Positions 1 through 8,601 of a DNA stretch of 64,000 bases are shown one piece after another; position 1 is the first letter of the stretch; every line of letters begins with the position of its first letter. The stretch spans positions 186,001-250,000 of the forward strand of contig CBDCMH010000005.1 of assembly GCA_965218935.1 (NCBI GenBank), written 5' to 3'. Both the position numbers and the translations under genes were made by a program. The notes beneath the pieces are model-generated. The model saw nothing but the letters and a program-made list of their open reading frames with translations, was not told the origin of the DNA and made no database searches. Origin of the DNA: JADFOI01 sp965218935 (GTDB lineage: Bacteria > Acidobacteriota > UBA6911 > RPQK01 > JADFOI01).

Positions 1-1020
1 AAATGTATCGTCCATAACGTAAGGGACTTTACCTGGGTCCCGGAGACCTTTACAAAGTTCATGGAGTGGAAATCCACCTATTTGCACTTCGACACTTCGC
101 CCAAGTTTCACACTCATGGGATATGGCCGGGGATATTGATTCCTCTGTGGAATGGAGCTACTTCAGTGATGGTTAGCGATCGACTGTCCCCAAAGGTGGT
201 CGTCGACGCTGTCGAGAAGTACAGGCCGCAAGTCTTAACCACCGTTCCCACTGTTTTGAAGTGGTTGATCTCTTATCCTTCCGATGAGGGTATAAAACCG
301 GACTTCAGCTCCCTTACCATGGTGCACTCGGCAGCAGAGAAGATACCGATGGCCATACATGAGAAGTTCCTGGAAATCTATGACTTGGAAATATTCGACT
401 CGATCGGTTCTTCCGAGATCGCCTATGAGTGGTTGGCTAACAGGGAGAAGGAACACAAAATGGGGTCGGCGGGGAAGCCGATCTGGGGTTACGAAGCCCT
501 ACTGGTGGACCCAGACACGTCGGAAATCATACGAGATCCCCATAAGGAGGGCGAGATATGGGTGAAATCCCAAGGCGTGTTTTTTTTCTACTGGCGTAAG
601 TACCAGAAGACAAAGGACTGCCTGGTCGGTCCCTGGATGCGAACCGGGGATCTCGGGTACTTCGATGAGGATGGTTTCCTGTTCCACGTCAGCAGGATCG
701 ATGATGTTTTCAAGGTCTCCGGGATGTGGGTTTCGCCGCTTCAAGTCGAGGATTCCTTGCTCAAACACCCAGCGGTAAAGGATGTGGCTGTAGTTCCTAA
801 GAAAGACGAATCGGATGGCCTGAGCTATTCCAAGGCATTCTTAGTGTTGTCCCCGGGGCATACTTTGACGGATGAGCTGGTCACCGACTTGAAGGACACG
901 GTGAGAAATGACATCGGTGGGTATAAGACCCCCAAATGGATCGAGGAGATTGATGAAATTCCCAGGACAACAGCCCAGAAGATCAGTCGGGTGACCTTGA
1001 GGCAAAAGGAGCAGGTATGA
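1..1020 (+). CDS. AMP-forming acyl-CoA ligase, benzoate-CoA ligase-like (5' end outside window)
   Basis: The reading frame is open from the first base, so the N-terminal part, including the P-loop, lies outside the window; 339 residues are visible. The sequence shows the adenylate-forming fold: a motif like YRPQVLTTVPTVLKWL, then FDSIGSSEIAYEW at the position where benzoate-CoA ligases have GSTE, the hinge segment WMRTGDLGYFDEDGFLFHVSR, and a C-terminal domain with the lysine-containing PRTTAQKISR. The family forms an acyl-adenylate and then an acyl-CoA thioester. The resemblance to aryl-CoA ligases is motif-level only, so the substrate is unknown. It is followed by amidohydrolase and molybdenum hydroxylase genes on the same strand, which suggests a shared catabolic role. 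Confidence 0.85.
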   Translation, partial: KCIVHNVRDFTWVPETFTKFMEWKSTYLHFDTSPKFHTHGIWPGILIPLWNGATSVMVSDRLSPKVVVDAVEKYRPQVLTTVPTVLKWLISYPSDEGIKPDFSSLTMVHSAAEKIPMAIHEKFLEIYDLEIFDSIGSSEIAYEWLANREKEHKMGSAGKPIWGYEALLVDPDTSEIIRDPHKEGEIWVKSQGVFFFYWRKYQKTKDCLVGPWMRTGDLGYFDEDGFLFHVSRIDDVFKVSGMWVSPLQVEDSLLKHPAVKDVAVVPKKDESDGLSYSKAFLVLSPGHTLTDELVTDLKDTVRNDIGGYKTPKWIEEIDEIPRTTAQKISRVTLRQKEQV

Positions 1021-1094
1021 GTGACAGGCAAAAGTTCCCCTCCGCCAAAGCTAAGCACCGCCTTGAAGCTGTGGACAAAAGGGGCAAAATCTAA
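1017..1094 (+). CDS. Possible 25-residue small protein, translationally coupled
   Basis: An ATG overlaps the stop of the upstream ligase as ATGA and is preceded by AAAGGAG about five bases away, a strong ribosome binding site. The frame runs 25 codons to TAA and ends 12 bases before the amidohydrolase start. The peptide is basic (MSDRQKFPSAK at the start) and has no recognisable domain. It may be a real small protein, a remnant of a longer gene, or a coupling device between the two large genes. Confidence 0.35.
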   Translation: MSDRQKFPSAKAKHRLEAVDKRGKI

Positions 1095-1106
1095 CGAGGT
1101 ATCGCT

Positions 1107-2504
1107 ATGCGTGAAGTCGATTTGATTGTGCATGACGCTGATTGGCTGATCACTCTTGATGAAAGGCGTCAGGTTTATCGGGATGGTGCCGTAGCCATCG
1201 AGGGGGAGAAAATTGTTGAAGTGGGTAAGACGGACGCTTTGCTGTCAAACTACCAAGCGAAGAAGAAACTTTCGGCCCGACGCGGAGTGGTGGTACCCGG
1301 GCTGATTGATGGGCACTTGCATTCCTCCTTTCAGATGAGTCGGGGCTTGGCCGATGATGTGGGGAGTCAGCAGTTTCTTTTCGAGCGGATGTACCCCTAC
1401 GAAGCGGCCCTCTCCGCCGACGACAGCTATTTGAGTGCGCTTTTATGTGCTGCCAACTGCATCCGCCATGGGGTCACTTGCTTTATTGACCCTGGGAACT
1501 ACCATCCTGAGCAGACGGTCAAAGCCATCGCCGAAAGTGGGATTCGGGCTGTGGTGGCCAAGAGCAGTATGGACATCGCCAAGTCTGCCCTTGGCACGCT
1601 GCCACCCCGTTTTCAGGAGACTACTGAATCCGCTCTGGACACCGGTCTTCAGGTGGTGAAGGACTTTCACAACAGCCACAATGGCCGCATTCGAGCTTCG
1701 CTTTCCTTTCGTGGTGTGAACAACTGCACGGACAAGCTCATCGAGCGCATGAAGCAGCATGCCGATGAATCTAATGTGCTCATCCAGGCCCATGCCTGTT
1801 TTGCCAAGGAAACGAGAGATGCATCGCTTCGTCAGCACAAGATGCCCGAGATTGAGCGACTTCATAGCATCGGAGCTCTGGGCCCCAACCTGCTTCTAAT
1901 CCACTGCGGCTGGCTCAGCTCAAAGGAGGTGGTGCTGCTGAGGGAGTTTGACGTCAAGGTGGTTGCCTGTGCCAGCTCCAGTCTTCACAACGCTTACGGA
2001 AACATCGTCATGGGATTCATTCCGGAGCTCCTGGAGATGGGAGTAAAGGTCTGTGTGGGCTCAGACCATGCTTGCTCCGGTATTGTGGACCTAACGACAG
2101 AGATGTTCCTTCTCAGCACAGCTTATAAAGAAACGAGGTTGGACCCGGCAATTCTGGCTCCGGAAAAAGTGACGGAGATGGCCACCCTGAATGGAGCGGC
2201 CTGCGCCCTCTGGCAAGATGAGATTGGTTCCCTGGAGGTTGGCAAAAAGGCGGATATGGCCATTTACGCCGTCGATACCCCAGACTGGCTACCTCTTTAC
2301 AACCCCATCTCCAATCTGGTTTACTCGGCCCCGGGAAACACAGCCCGCACGGTGATCGTGGACGGTGCCGTGGTAATGGACGAGAGTCGTATTCAGACCT
2401 TGGATGAGGAAGCTCTCTACGAAGAAGTGCTCAAACGCCAGGAGCACATTTTGGAAGTGACGGGGCTAGCGGACGCCATCCGGCCCAGGTGGCCTATTGA
2501 ATAG
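1107..2504 (+). CDS. Amidohydrolase, cytosine deaminase/TrzN-AtzA-like family
   Basis: 465 residues, the usual length for this metal-dependent hydrolase family. Visible features are the N-terminal beta-sandwich start (VDLIVHDADWLITLD), the HxH metal motif in GLIDGHLHSSF, a second-site His in IQAHACF, a His in LLLIHCGWLS, the Asp in CVGSDHACSG, and the C-terminal LGSLEVGKKADMAIY-type segment (here IGSLEVGKKADMAIY). Relatives deaminate or dechlorinate N-heterocycles (purines, triazines, adenosyl compounds). The substrate cannot be read from the sequence. GAGGT about seven bases before the ATG supports the start. The gene lies directly upstream of the molybdenum hydroxylase genes, which fits handling of a ring compound. 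Confidence 0.88.
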   Translation: MREVDLIVHDADWLITLDERRQVYRDGAVAIEGEKIVEVGKTDALLSNYQAKKKLSARRGVVVPGLIDGHLHSSFQMSRGLADDVGSQQFLFERMYPYEAALSADDSYLSALLCAANCIRHGVTCFIDPGNYHPEQTVKAIAESGIRAVVAKSSMDIAKSALGTLPPRFQETTESALDTGLQVVKDFHNSHNGRIRASLSFRGVNNCTDKLIERMKQHADESNVLIQAHACFAKETRDASLRQHKMPEIERLHSIGALGPNLLLIHCGWLSSKEVVLLREFDVKVVACASSSLHNAYGNIVMGFIPELLEMGVKVCVGSDHACSGIVDLTTEMFLLSTAYKETRLDPAILAPEKVTEMATLNGAACALWQDEIGSLEVGKKADMAIYAVDTPDWLPLYNPISNLVYSAPGNTARTVIVDGAVVMDESRIQTLDEEALYEEVLKRQEHILEVTGLADAIRPRWPIE

Positions 2505-2533
2505 TCCCTTGAGGAGCAGAAGAAAAAAAAATA

Positions 2534-2998
2534 ATGCTCAGGATCCAGCTGAAAATTAACGGGAAGGAGTTTGAACACGATGTGGAACCCAGGCTTCTGC
2601 TGGTCAACTACATCAGGGAAAAGGCCCGGCTTACCGGCACCCACATAGGTTGTGATACGGGACACTGTGGAGCCTGCACGGTTCTTTTCAACAACAAGAC
2701 TGTAAAATCCTGCATGCTGCTGGCGGCTTGTGCCCACGGGGCTGAACTCACCACCATAGAGGGTGTAGCCAAGGAATCTCTTCACCCGCTGCAGCAGGCC
2801 TTTATCGATCGATTTGCGATTCAGTGCGGTTATTGCACTCCCGGAATGATTATGAGCTCCTATTCCTTGCTGGAGCGGAATCCAGAGCCCGACGAGGTAC
2901 AGATCAGAAGAGCCATAGTGGGCAATTTATGTATGTGCACGGGCTATCAGCAGATTGTGGATGCCGTGCGGTCCGCGTCCGAAAGCATCAAGAAGTAG
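2534..2998 (+). CDS. Molybdenum hydroxylase [2Fe-2S] subunit (CoxS/XdhC-like)
   Basis: 154 residues, typical for the small iron-sulfur subunit of xanthine dehydrogenase/CO dehydrogenase-type enzymes. All eight cysteine ligands are visible: the plant-ferredoxin-like cluster in GCDTGHCGACTVLF and VKSC, and the helical second cluster in CGYCTPGMIM and NLCMCTGY. It passes electrons from the Mo centre to an acceptor. The large subunit begins 11 bases downstream. No gene for the FAD-binding middle subunit is seen on either side in this window, so electrons may leave by another route, as in two-subunit enzymes. Confidence 0.93.
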   Translation: MLRIQLKINGKEFEHDVEPRLLLVNYIREKARLTGTHIGCDTGHCGACTVLFNNKTVKSCMLLAACAHGAELTTIEGVAKESLHPLQQAFIDRFAIQCGYCTPGMIMSSYSLLERNPEPDEVQIRRAIVGNLCMCTGYQQIVDAVRSASESIKK

Positions 2999-3009
2999 CG
3001 GAGAGGCCT

Positions 3010-5415
3010 ATGATGAAACTAGAGGACATTCTGGTAACCAGAAACTGGGTGGGAAAGGCCACTCCCAGGAAAGAAGATGTGCGTCTGGTACGGGGAGCCG
3101 CGACCTTTATCGACGATCTGGATATGAATTGCTACCACACCGCCTTCCTGGGAAGTCTTTATGCCCACGCAAGGATCAAGAGCGTCGATACCAGCAGAGC
3201 CGAGAAACTGAAGGGCGTGGTGGCGACCATCACGGGAGGGGAGGTGAAAAAACAGACCCAGCCCGTCGTTGCCAGAGCCATCACCGAGCCGGCCGTCCAA
3301 TATGTGATGGGGGTCGATAAGGTTCGGTATGTCGGAGAGCCCGTGGCCGCCGTGGTCGCCGAGAATGCTTATATCGCCGAGGATGCTCTTGAGCTCATCG
3401 ATGTGGAATATGAACCGCTGAGCCCGGTCATGAACATCGCCGATGCACTGAACGAATCCAGCCCCCTGGTGTTTGAAGAAGCGGGAAGCAATATCCTCCT
3501 CCATGATCTGATGGAACACGGCAGCATGGAAGAGGCTCACAAGGAAGCGGACCTGGTGGTAAAAGAGAAGTTCAACATCCAGAGGTTCAGTTCAACACCC
3601 CTGGAGAACTGGGGAATCATTGCACAATACGACCGGGCAAGAGACTCCTTTACGGTATGGGCGAATGATCAGCAGCATGGGAGGAGCATGGTCAATGTCT
3701 GCCACACGCTGGGCATCTCCAATGATCAGTTGAGAATCATCGTGCCCGACATCGGTGGTTCCTTCGGCATCAAGCTGGCGATCTGGCCTTACATGGCGAT
3801 CCTGTCTCTGCTCGCCAAGAAAGTCGACAAACCGGTAAAGTGGATCCAGACCAGAACAGCACATCTCATGGTGGGAACCCATACTCCGGATGCTGAGCTC
3901 GAGATCGAGTTGGCGGTCAAGAAGGACGGAACCATTCTGGGGCTCAGTCTGAAAGACATCCAAAACGATGGATCCTTCATCCACACTGCCGGCATTTATG
4001 CTTTGATCAAATTCACGAACATAGTCGGATGTTACCAGATCAAGTCGACTCGAACAGAACTGATGAGTGTGGTGACGAACAAGAGCCCAACGGTCCAGAA
4101 CCGAGGTGTGGGCAAGCCCGCCATGATCTTCGTCCTGGAAAGGATGGTGGACATTGCTGCCAAGAAACTGGGGTTGGAGCCCACCGAGATGAGGTTCAAG
4201 AACTTCGTTCAACCGGCACAGATGCCCTACAAGACCCCCTCCGGAGAAATCTATGAAAGCGGGGACTATCCAAAGTGTTTTCAGAAGGCTTTGGACATGG
4301 TCGAGTATGAAAAGGTGAGAAAACAGCAGCAGGACCTGAGGGAAAAGGGCCGCTATCTTGGTGTTGGAATGAGCACGGGGATAGAACCGGGAACCTCCAA
4401 CCTGGGCTACTACAACACCTCACGGGGTACTCCTCCGGAGTACATGGGAAATGCCGAAGGTGCCATGGTAGGAATGGATTTTGATGGAAACGTCAACCTA
4501 CTTTTGGGTTCTGTGGACTCGGGCCAGGGCCATGCTACCACAGCCTCTCAAGTGGTAGCGGACATGCTGGGCATCCATGTCGATCGAGTCAGTGTGAGCT
4601 ACCACATGGATTCTATGGTCGCCCCTTTTCTGGGCCATTCGGGAGTGTACTCCAATAAGTTCAATGATGTGGACCTGGGGGCCGTGATTCTGGCCACCAA
4701 GAAAATCAGGGATAAGATGCTGAAGATCGCTGCCCATAACCTGGAGGTTGAGGAGCAAGAACTCCAGCTCAAGGACGGGGCCATTGCGGTCAAAGGCAAG
4801 GACAAGGCCATCTCCTTCAAAGACCTTGCTTCACTCGCTTACAAGAGAATCCTGCTGCTCCCCGATGGAGTAGAACCGGGGCTGAAGGCCATCGCCTACT
4901 ATAAGAGCCCTTATGCCAAACTGCCCAGTAGGACGGACTTCAACGTTCAAATCACACACTCAAACGGTGTTCACGTAGTTGTTGTGGAAGTGGATGTGGA
5001 GACAGGAGTCGTCCACTTCCTTCGCTATGTCATCTCTCATGATTGCGGCAAGCAAATCAACCCCGGAGTTGTAGAAGGTATGGCTATAGGCTCCACGGTT
5101 CACGGTATCGGCACCGCCCTCTATGAGGAGTTTGTTTACAGTGAGGAGGGACAGCTTCTAACCAGTACGTTTATGGACTATTTGAAACCGATTTCGGTCG
5201 GGTTACCCAGGTTCGAAATCGGCCACCTGGAATCGCCCTGTCCCTATACCTTGCTGGGCACAAAGGCTGTAGGAGAAGGAGGTTCCATTACTTCTCTGGC
5301 GGCCATAGCCAACGCGGTGGAGGATGCTCTTTCCCCCTTCGGAGTCAAGATCACTTCCTTACCGATCACCCCTCAAAAGATCATCCAGATGATCGGCGGC
5401 CCTGCATCTTCTTAG
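3010..5415 (+). CDS. Molybdenum hydroxylase large (molybdopterin-binding) subunit
   Basis: 801 residues. The start at 3010 (two adjacent ATGs preceded by GGAGAGG) was chosen; the frame is open further upstream but that part overlaps the small-subunit gene in another frame. It contains the aldehyde oxidase/xanthine dehydrogenase a/b hammerhead (VRLVRGAATFIDDL onwards) and the molybdopterin-binding region with PDIGGSFGIK, VDSGQGHATTASQV and the catalytic-Glu segment GTKAVGEGGSITSL. The active-site loop reads TVQNRGVGKPA, unlike AYxCSFR of form I CO dehydrogenases and close to but not the same as YRGAGRP of many relatives. It is therefore unlikely to be a CO dehydrogenase. The substrate is probably a heterocycle or aldehyde; this is inference. 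Confidence 0.92.
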   Translation: MMKLEDILVTRNWVGKATPRKEDVRLVRGAATFIDDLDMNCYHTAFLGSLYAHARIKSVDTSRAEKLKGVVATITGGEVKKQTQPVVARAITEPAVQYVMGVDKVRYVGEPVAAVVAENAYIAEDALELIDVEYEPLSPVMNIADALNESSPLVFEEAGSNILLHDLMEHGSMEEAHKEADLVVKEKFNIQRFSSTPLENWGIIAQYDRARDSFTVWANDQQHGRSMVNVCHTLGISNDQLRIIVPDIGGSFGIKLAIWPYMAILSLLAKKVDKPVKWIQTRTAHLMVGTHTPDAELEIELAVKKDGTILGLSLKDIQNDGSFIHTAGIYALIKFTNIVGCYQIKSTRTELMSVVTNKSPTVQNRGVGKPAMIFVLERMVDIAAKKLGLEPTEMRFKNFVQPAQMPYKTPSGEIYESGDYPKCFQKALDMVEYEKVRKQQQDLREKGRYLGVGMSTGIEPGTSNLGYYNTSRGTPPEYMGNAEGAMVGMDFDGNVNLLLGSVDSGQGHATTASQVVADMLGIHVDRVSVSYHMDSMVAPFLGHSGVYSNKFNDVDLGAVILATKKIRDKMLKIAAHNLEVEEQELQLKDGAIAVKGKDKAISFKDLASLAYKRILLLPDGVEPGLKAIAYYKSPYAKLPSRTDFNVQITHSNGVHVVVVEVDVETGVVHFLRYVISHDCGKQINPGVVEGMAIGSTVHGIGTALYEEFVYSEEGQLLTSTFMDYLKPISVGLPRFEIGHLESPCPYTLLGTKAVGEGGSITSLAAIANAVEDALSPFGVKITSLPITPQKIIQMIGGPASS

Positions 5416-5512
5416 TCGGGATCCGGGTTGGATTGGGGTTGCACTGTATCCGGTGATTCGGTACCCTTCCGCCTGATTCAGTGGAGTATTCTATGCACGC
5501 TGAGGGAAGACC

Positions 5513-6949
5513 ATGAACAAAGGGCGGGAGACCCTGGATCGGATATTCAATGCCAAAAGTATCGCCGTCGTTGGAGCTTCCACAGACCCCAGCAAACCGG
5601 GTCACGAAATCCTTAAGAATCTGGTCGATATCGGTTATGAAGGTGAAGTATTCCCCATCAATCCGACCGCCCGCCGGATCTTGACTTTCCAATGCTATAA
5701 GAAACTGTTGGAGGTTCGAGAACCCATAGACCTGGTGGTCTTCGTACTCCCTGCCGATACGACCCTGGAGATTGTAGAGGAGCAGCTCCTCGAGAGGAAG
5801 AAGAAATTCGGTGACACCACAGGGGTGGTCATGGTAGGGGGAGGATTTAGGGAAACCGGAACCAGGGAAGGCGAGGAGAAGGAAGTCAGACTGAAGGAGC
5901 TTTTAAATTCCGTGAATATTCGACTCATTGGCCCCAACTGCCAGGGGATCATCAGTACCACAAGCAAGGTCAACACAACCTTTGACATTGGCGATTACAA
6001 AAGGGGAGGCCTGAGCGTCATTACCCAGAGTGGAGCCTTGGGTTGCTCGTTCTTGATGTGGGCCAAATCTCAGGAGCTGATCGGGTTGGACTATTTTATC
6101 TCTTTCGGCAACATGGCTGATGTGGATGTAGCCGAAGTATTGGAATACCTGGCAGATGCCCCTTCAACAAAAGTGATCTGGTTGTATCTTGAGGGATACT
6201 CGGACGGAGCGAGGTTCATGGAGGCAGCCAGGCGGGCTTCGGCCAAGAAGCTGATCGTGGTGCTCAAACCCGGGAAAACGGAATTAGGCGCCAGCGCAGC
6301 CTTTTCCCATACCGGAGCCATCGCCGGAGAAGATCAAGTATGGGATGCGGTCTTTCAGCAGACCGGGCTCATCAGGGCTTATAGCCTTCAGGAATTTTAC
6401 GATACCAGCCGCGCCTTCGAGAAATTACCCCTGATCAAGGGAAACAGAATAGCCGTGCTGACCGTTTGTGGGGGTCTGGGTACCCTTTGTATAGAAGAGA
6501 TCGCCACTTCTCCAACTGTGAAGATGGCCAGCTTTTCAGAAGAAACCCAGGAAGGGTTGCGCCAACTACTGTCCCCGAGCGCCACTGTCGGGAAGCCTGA
6601 TGGTTACGTCGATATGACGGGCGCCGTGACCGAAGAAACTCACTACGAGGCTATGAGAGTTGTGCTGAAGGAAGAGCAGGTTGACGGGGTGATATTCCTC
6701 ACCACGCCTCCCGCTTTTTTGCCCCCCAGGGGTTGGGCTGAACAGCTGGCAAGAGCGTATCATTCACAGTCAGCGAGCATTAAGAAGCCTGTCGTAGCCG
6801 TAATCGGCTTTGGCAGCTCTGCAGCAGAAAGTAAAACAGTTTTGGAGGAGGAAGGAATACCCACCTTCGACTTTCCCGAGCACGCTGCCGGTGTCATGAA
6901 GAACTTGACGAAATATGCTTTGTATCAAGAGAGATTCCGAAAGAATTGA
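5513..6949 (+). CDS. Acyl-CoA synthetase (ADP-forming), alpha (CoA-binding) subunit
   Basis: 478 residues. An N-terminal Rossmann CoA-binding domain (SIAVVGASTDPSKPGH) is followed by two succinyl-CoA ligase-like flavodoxin domains with GPNCQGI, ITQSGALG and the presumed phospho-histidine segment AAFSHTGAIAGED. Enzymes of this family interconvert acyl-CoA + ADP + Pi with acid + ATP + CoA. The ATP-grasp half is the next gene, so this is the split-subunit form. GAGGGAAG before ATG supports the start. It probably recovers ATP from, or activates, an acid produced by the upstream enzymes. Confidence 0.9.
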   Translation: MNKGRETLDRIFNAKSIAVVGASTDPSKPGHEILKNLVDIGYEGEVFPINPTARRILTFQCYKKLLEVREPIDLVVFVLPADTTLEIVEEQLLERKKKFGDTTGVVMVGGGFRETGTREGEEKEVRLKELLNSVNIRLIGPNCQGIISTTSKVNTTFDIGDYKRGGLSVITQSGALGCSFLMWAKSQELIGLDYFISFGNMADVDVAEVLEYLADAPSTKVIWLYLEGYSDGARFMEAARRASAKKLIVVLKPGKTELGASAAFSHTGAIAGEDQVWDAVFQQTGLIRAYSLQEFYDTSRAFEKLPLIKGNRIAVLTVCGGLGTLCIEEIATSPTVKMASFSEETQEGLRQLLSPSATVGKPDGYVDMTGAVTEETHYEAMRVVLKEEQVDGVIFLTTPPAFLPPRGWAEQLARAYHSQSASIKKPVVAVIGFGSSAAESKTVLEEEGIPTFDFPEHAAGVMKNLTKYALYQERFRKN

Positions 6950-6992
6950 TCTTTTAGATGTGGCCGTGGATGGCTTGTGAGTGAGGAATCCT

Positions 6993-7697
6993 ATGGGGGA
7001 GAGGGAACTTTTCTTGAAGTATTACGAACTTGCAAAAAGCGAGGACAGGAATTTTCTCTTCGAAAACGAGGCAGCAGAGGTTTGCCGAATCTACGCTCTG
7101 CCGTTGCCTGAGGCTGGTTTTGGAGTCGACAAGGAGGAAGCGGTGGCCCTGGCCGATAAGCTCGGCTATCCAGTTGTCCTCAAGGTGGTGTCCCCGGAAG
7201 TCATACACAAATCCGATGTCGGGGGAGTCAGGGTGGATATCAGCACACAGGATCAGCTGGTCGAAGCCTATGACGCCATTCTCGGCAGCGTGAGAGCGCA
7301 TGAACCAGAAGCAGAGATCAAGGGCTTCGTGATTGCAAAGATGGCTGGCGAAGGCGTCGAAACCATCGTTGGACTCAAGCGAGATGTGGTTTTCGGACCC
7401 GTTGTCCTGTTCGGAATGGGTGGCATATTCGTCGAAATTTACAAGGATGTCACCCTCAGAGTCTGTCCTGTGGGAGATGGAGATGTCGAAGAGATGATTC
7501 ATGAAATACAAGGACGCAAGCTGCTGGAAGGGTTTCGAGGAATGCCCAAGGCAAACATTGAGGCTCTGAAGAAAGTGATCCTGGCCGTTTCTTCTCTGGG
7601 AACGGAGAATCCTGAAGTGAGCTCACTCGATCTGAATCCGGTGCGGGTCAACGAGGAAGAGGCGCTGGCACTGGATACCCGAATCATTATCCAATAA
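6993..7697 (+). CDS. Acyl-CoA synthetase (ADP-forming), beta (ATP-grasp) subunit
   Basis: About 234 residues from the ATG at 6993, which has GAGGA five to six bases upstream; a GTG at 6981 in the same frame is a weaker alternative. The sequence matches the ATP-grasp domain of the ADP-forming acetyl-CoA synthetase beta chain: LGYPVVLKVVSPEVIHKSDVGGV, then VVLFGMGGIFVEIYKDVTLRVCPV and the terminal SSLDLNPVRV. It pairs with the alpha subunit gene just upstream. The intergenic stretch to 7854 shows no further gene. Confidence 0.9.
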   Translation: MGERELFLKYYELAKSEDRNFLFENEAAEVCRIYALPLPEAGFGVDKEEAVALADKLGYPVVLKVVSPEVIHKSDVGGVRVDISTQDQLVEAYDAILGSVRAHEPEAEIKGFVIAKMAGEGVETIVGLKRDVVFGPVVLFGMGGIFVEIYKDVTLRVCPVGDGDVEEMIHEIQGRKLLEGFRGMPKANIEALKKVILAVSSLGTENPEVSSLDLNPVRVNEEEALALDTRIIIQ

Positions 7698-7854
7698 GAA
7701 AAAGACCCCCTAGATAGAGTGATTACGGGTAGAAGGCAATTCCGAAAATTGAATTCCAATCCAAATTATTGAATCCGCTGCTGTTCTTATTTTCTCTGCA
7801 ATACTGCAGTGCTCCTTCCTGTTCGAAAACGACCTTTCAGGGGAACCCCCTCAC

Positions 7855-8472
7855 TCAGTGCATATAAAAGAAACAGGCGAAAACAACCGCAGTTTCATCA
7901 ATGACTATCTCTCCTTCATTGCCAGTTACCGGCTCAATGGGTTGAGGTGGATCATCAGGGCTCCAGGCACTGGCGGTGTTTTTCAGCAGAAGGGTCTCCC
8001 CCAGTTGAGCCTGTTCCAGGATTTCGAACACAAGATCGACCAGGACCCCTCGTGGGATGGCCATTCCCGCCTTACCCTCGATGGTCACCTTCAGTATGGA
8101 ATTTTCGGGATCCTGATCATCCTGTCTTACTTCAGTCGTAACCTCTGCTTCGGCCACCTGCGCCGCCAGACCCTTTTTTGCCTCCACAAACGAGAGCGAC
8201 CGAGTCGGAAACGTGATCTCGTTGGTTGCACTCCCAATTTGTACTCCCCGGGGAGGAGTCAAAGTGATGGGAATCGAAGCATGGCTGCCAGGCGGTGACT
8301 GGACAAACCCCAAATCCAACCGGGTTGGCTTCTGGCTGGGAATTCCTTCTTCCTGTGTGGTGGCTGCTTCTACCCCGGTAGCTAGTGACAGCGAGGTCAA
8401 GGTCATGGTGAGAAGGATGGACCTTCCAACCAGCTCCCAGGGAATCACCCGTGTTCCTTTTCCGCTATTCAT
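7855..8472 (-). CDS. Exported cohesin-like protein ending in CFFYMH
   Basis: 205 residues. Positions 13-37 form an export signal (a hydrophobic stretch ending near ATGVEA). The rest resembles a single cohesin-type beta-sandwich: IPITLTPPRGVQIGSATNEI, FVEAKKG, and the late strand VPRGVLVDLVFEI-like segment (here IPRGVLVDLVFEI). The protein ends exactly in FACFFYMH. The protein at 13474-14127 has the same fold and the same six final residues. It is the downstream gene after the secreted enzyme at 8602-10095 and probably cotranscribed. Function is unknown; the conserved end could be a sorting, lipidation or complex-forming tail, which is inference. Confidence 0.75.
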   Translation of the reverse strand: MNSGKGTRVIPWELVGRSILLTMTLTSLSLATGVEAATTQEEGIPSQKPTRLDLGFVQSPPGSHASIPITLTPPRGVQIGSATNEITFPTRSLSFVEAKKGLAAQVAEAEVTTEVRQDDQDPENSILKVTIEGKAGMAIPRGVLVDLVFEILEQAQLGETLLLKNTASAWSPDDPPQPIEPVTGNEGEIVIDETAVVFACFFYMH

Positions 8473-8601
8473 TGCAGGTTAACCTCCTCTCCATTTTGCG
8501 GAGCCAAGATCAGATGTCAGTTAGCCCGCGACGCCGCTTCAGTAAGGTCAACAAAACCTTGATGTCTTTGAGCTGGTTTTCAGCGGTCCCCAGCTTTCAC
8601 T

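Noticed and set aside
2824..3009. Upstream extension of the Mo hydroxylase large subunit frame
   Set aside because: It overlaps the 2Fe-2S subunit gene in another frame and has no family similarity; the ATG at 3010 has a ribosome binding site and starts the conserved part.
2534..5415. Aerobic CO dehydrogenase
   Set aside because: The form I loop AYxCSFR is absent, and no CoxM or maturation genes are adjacent.
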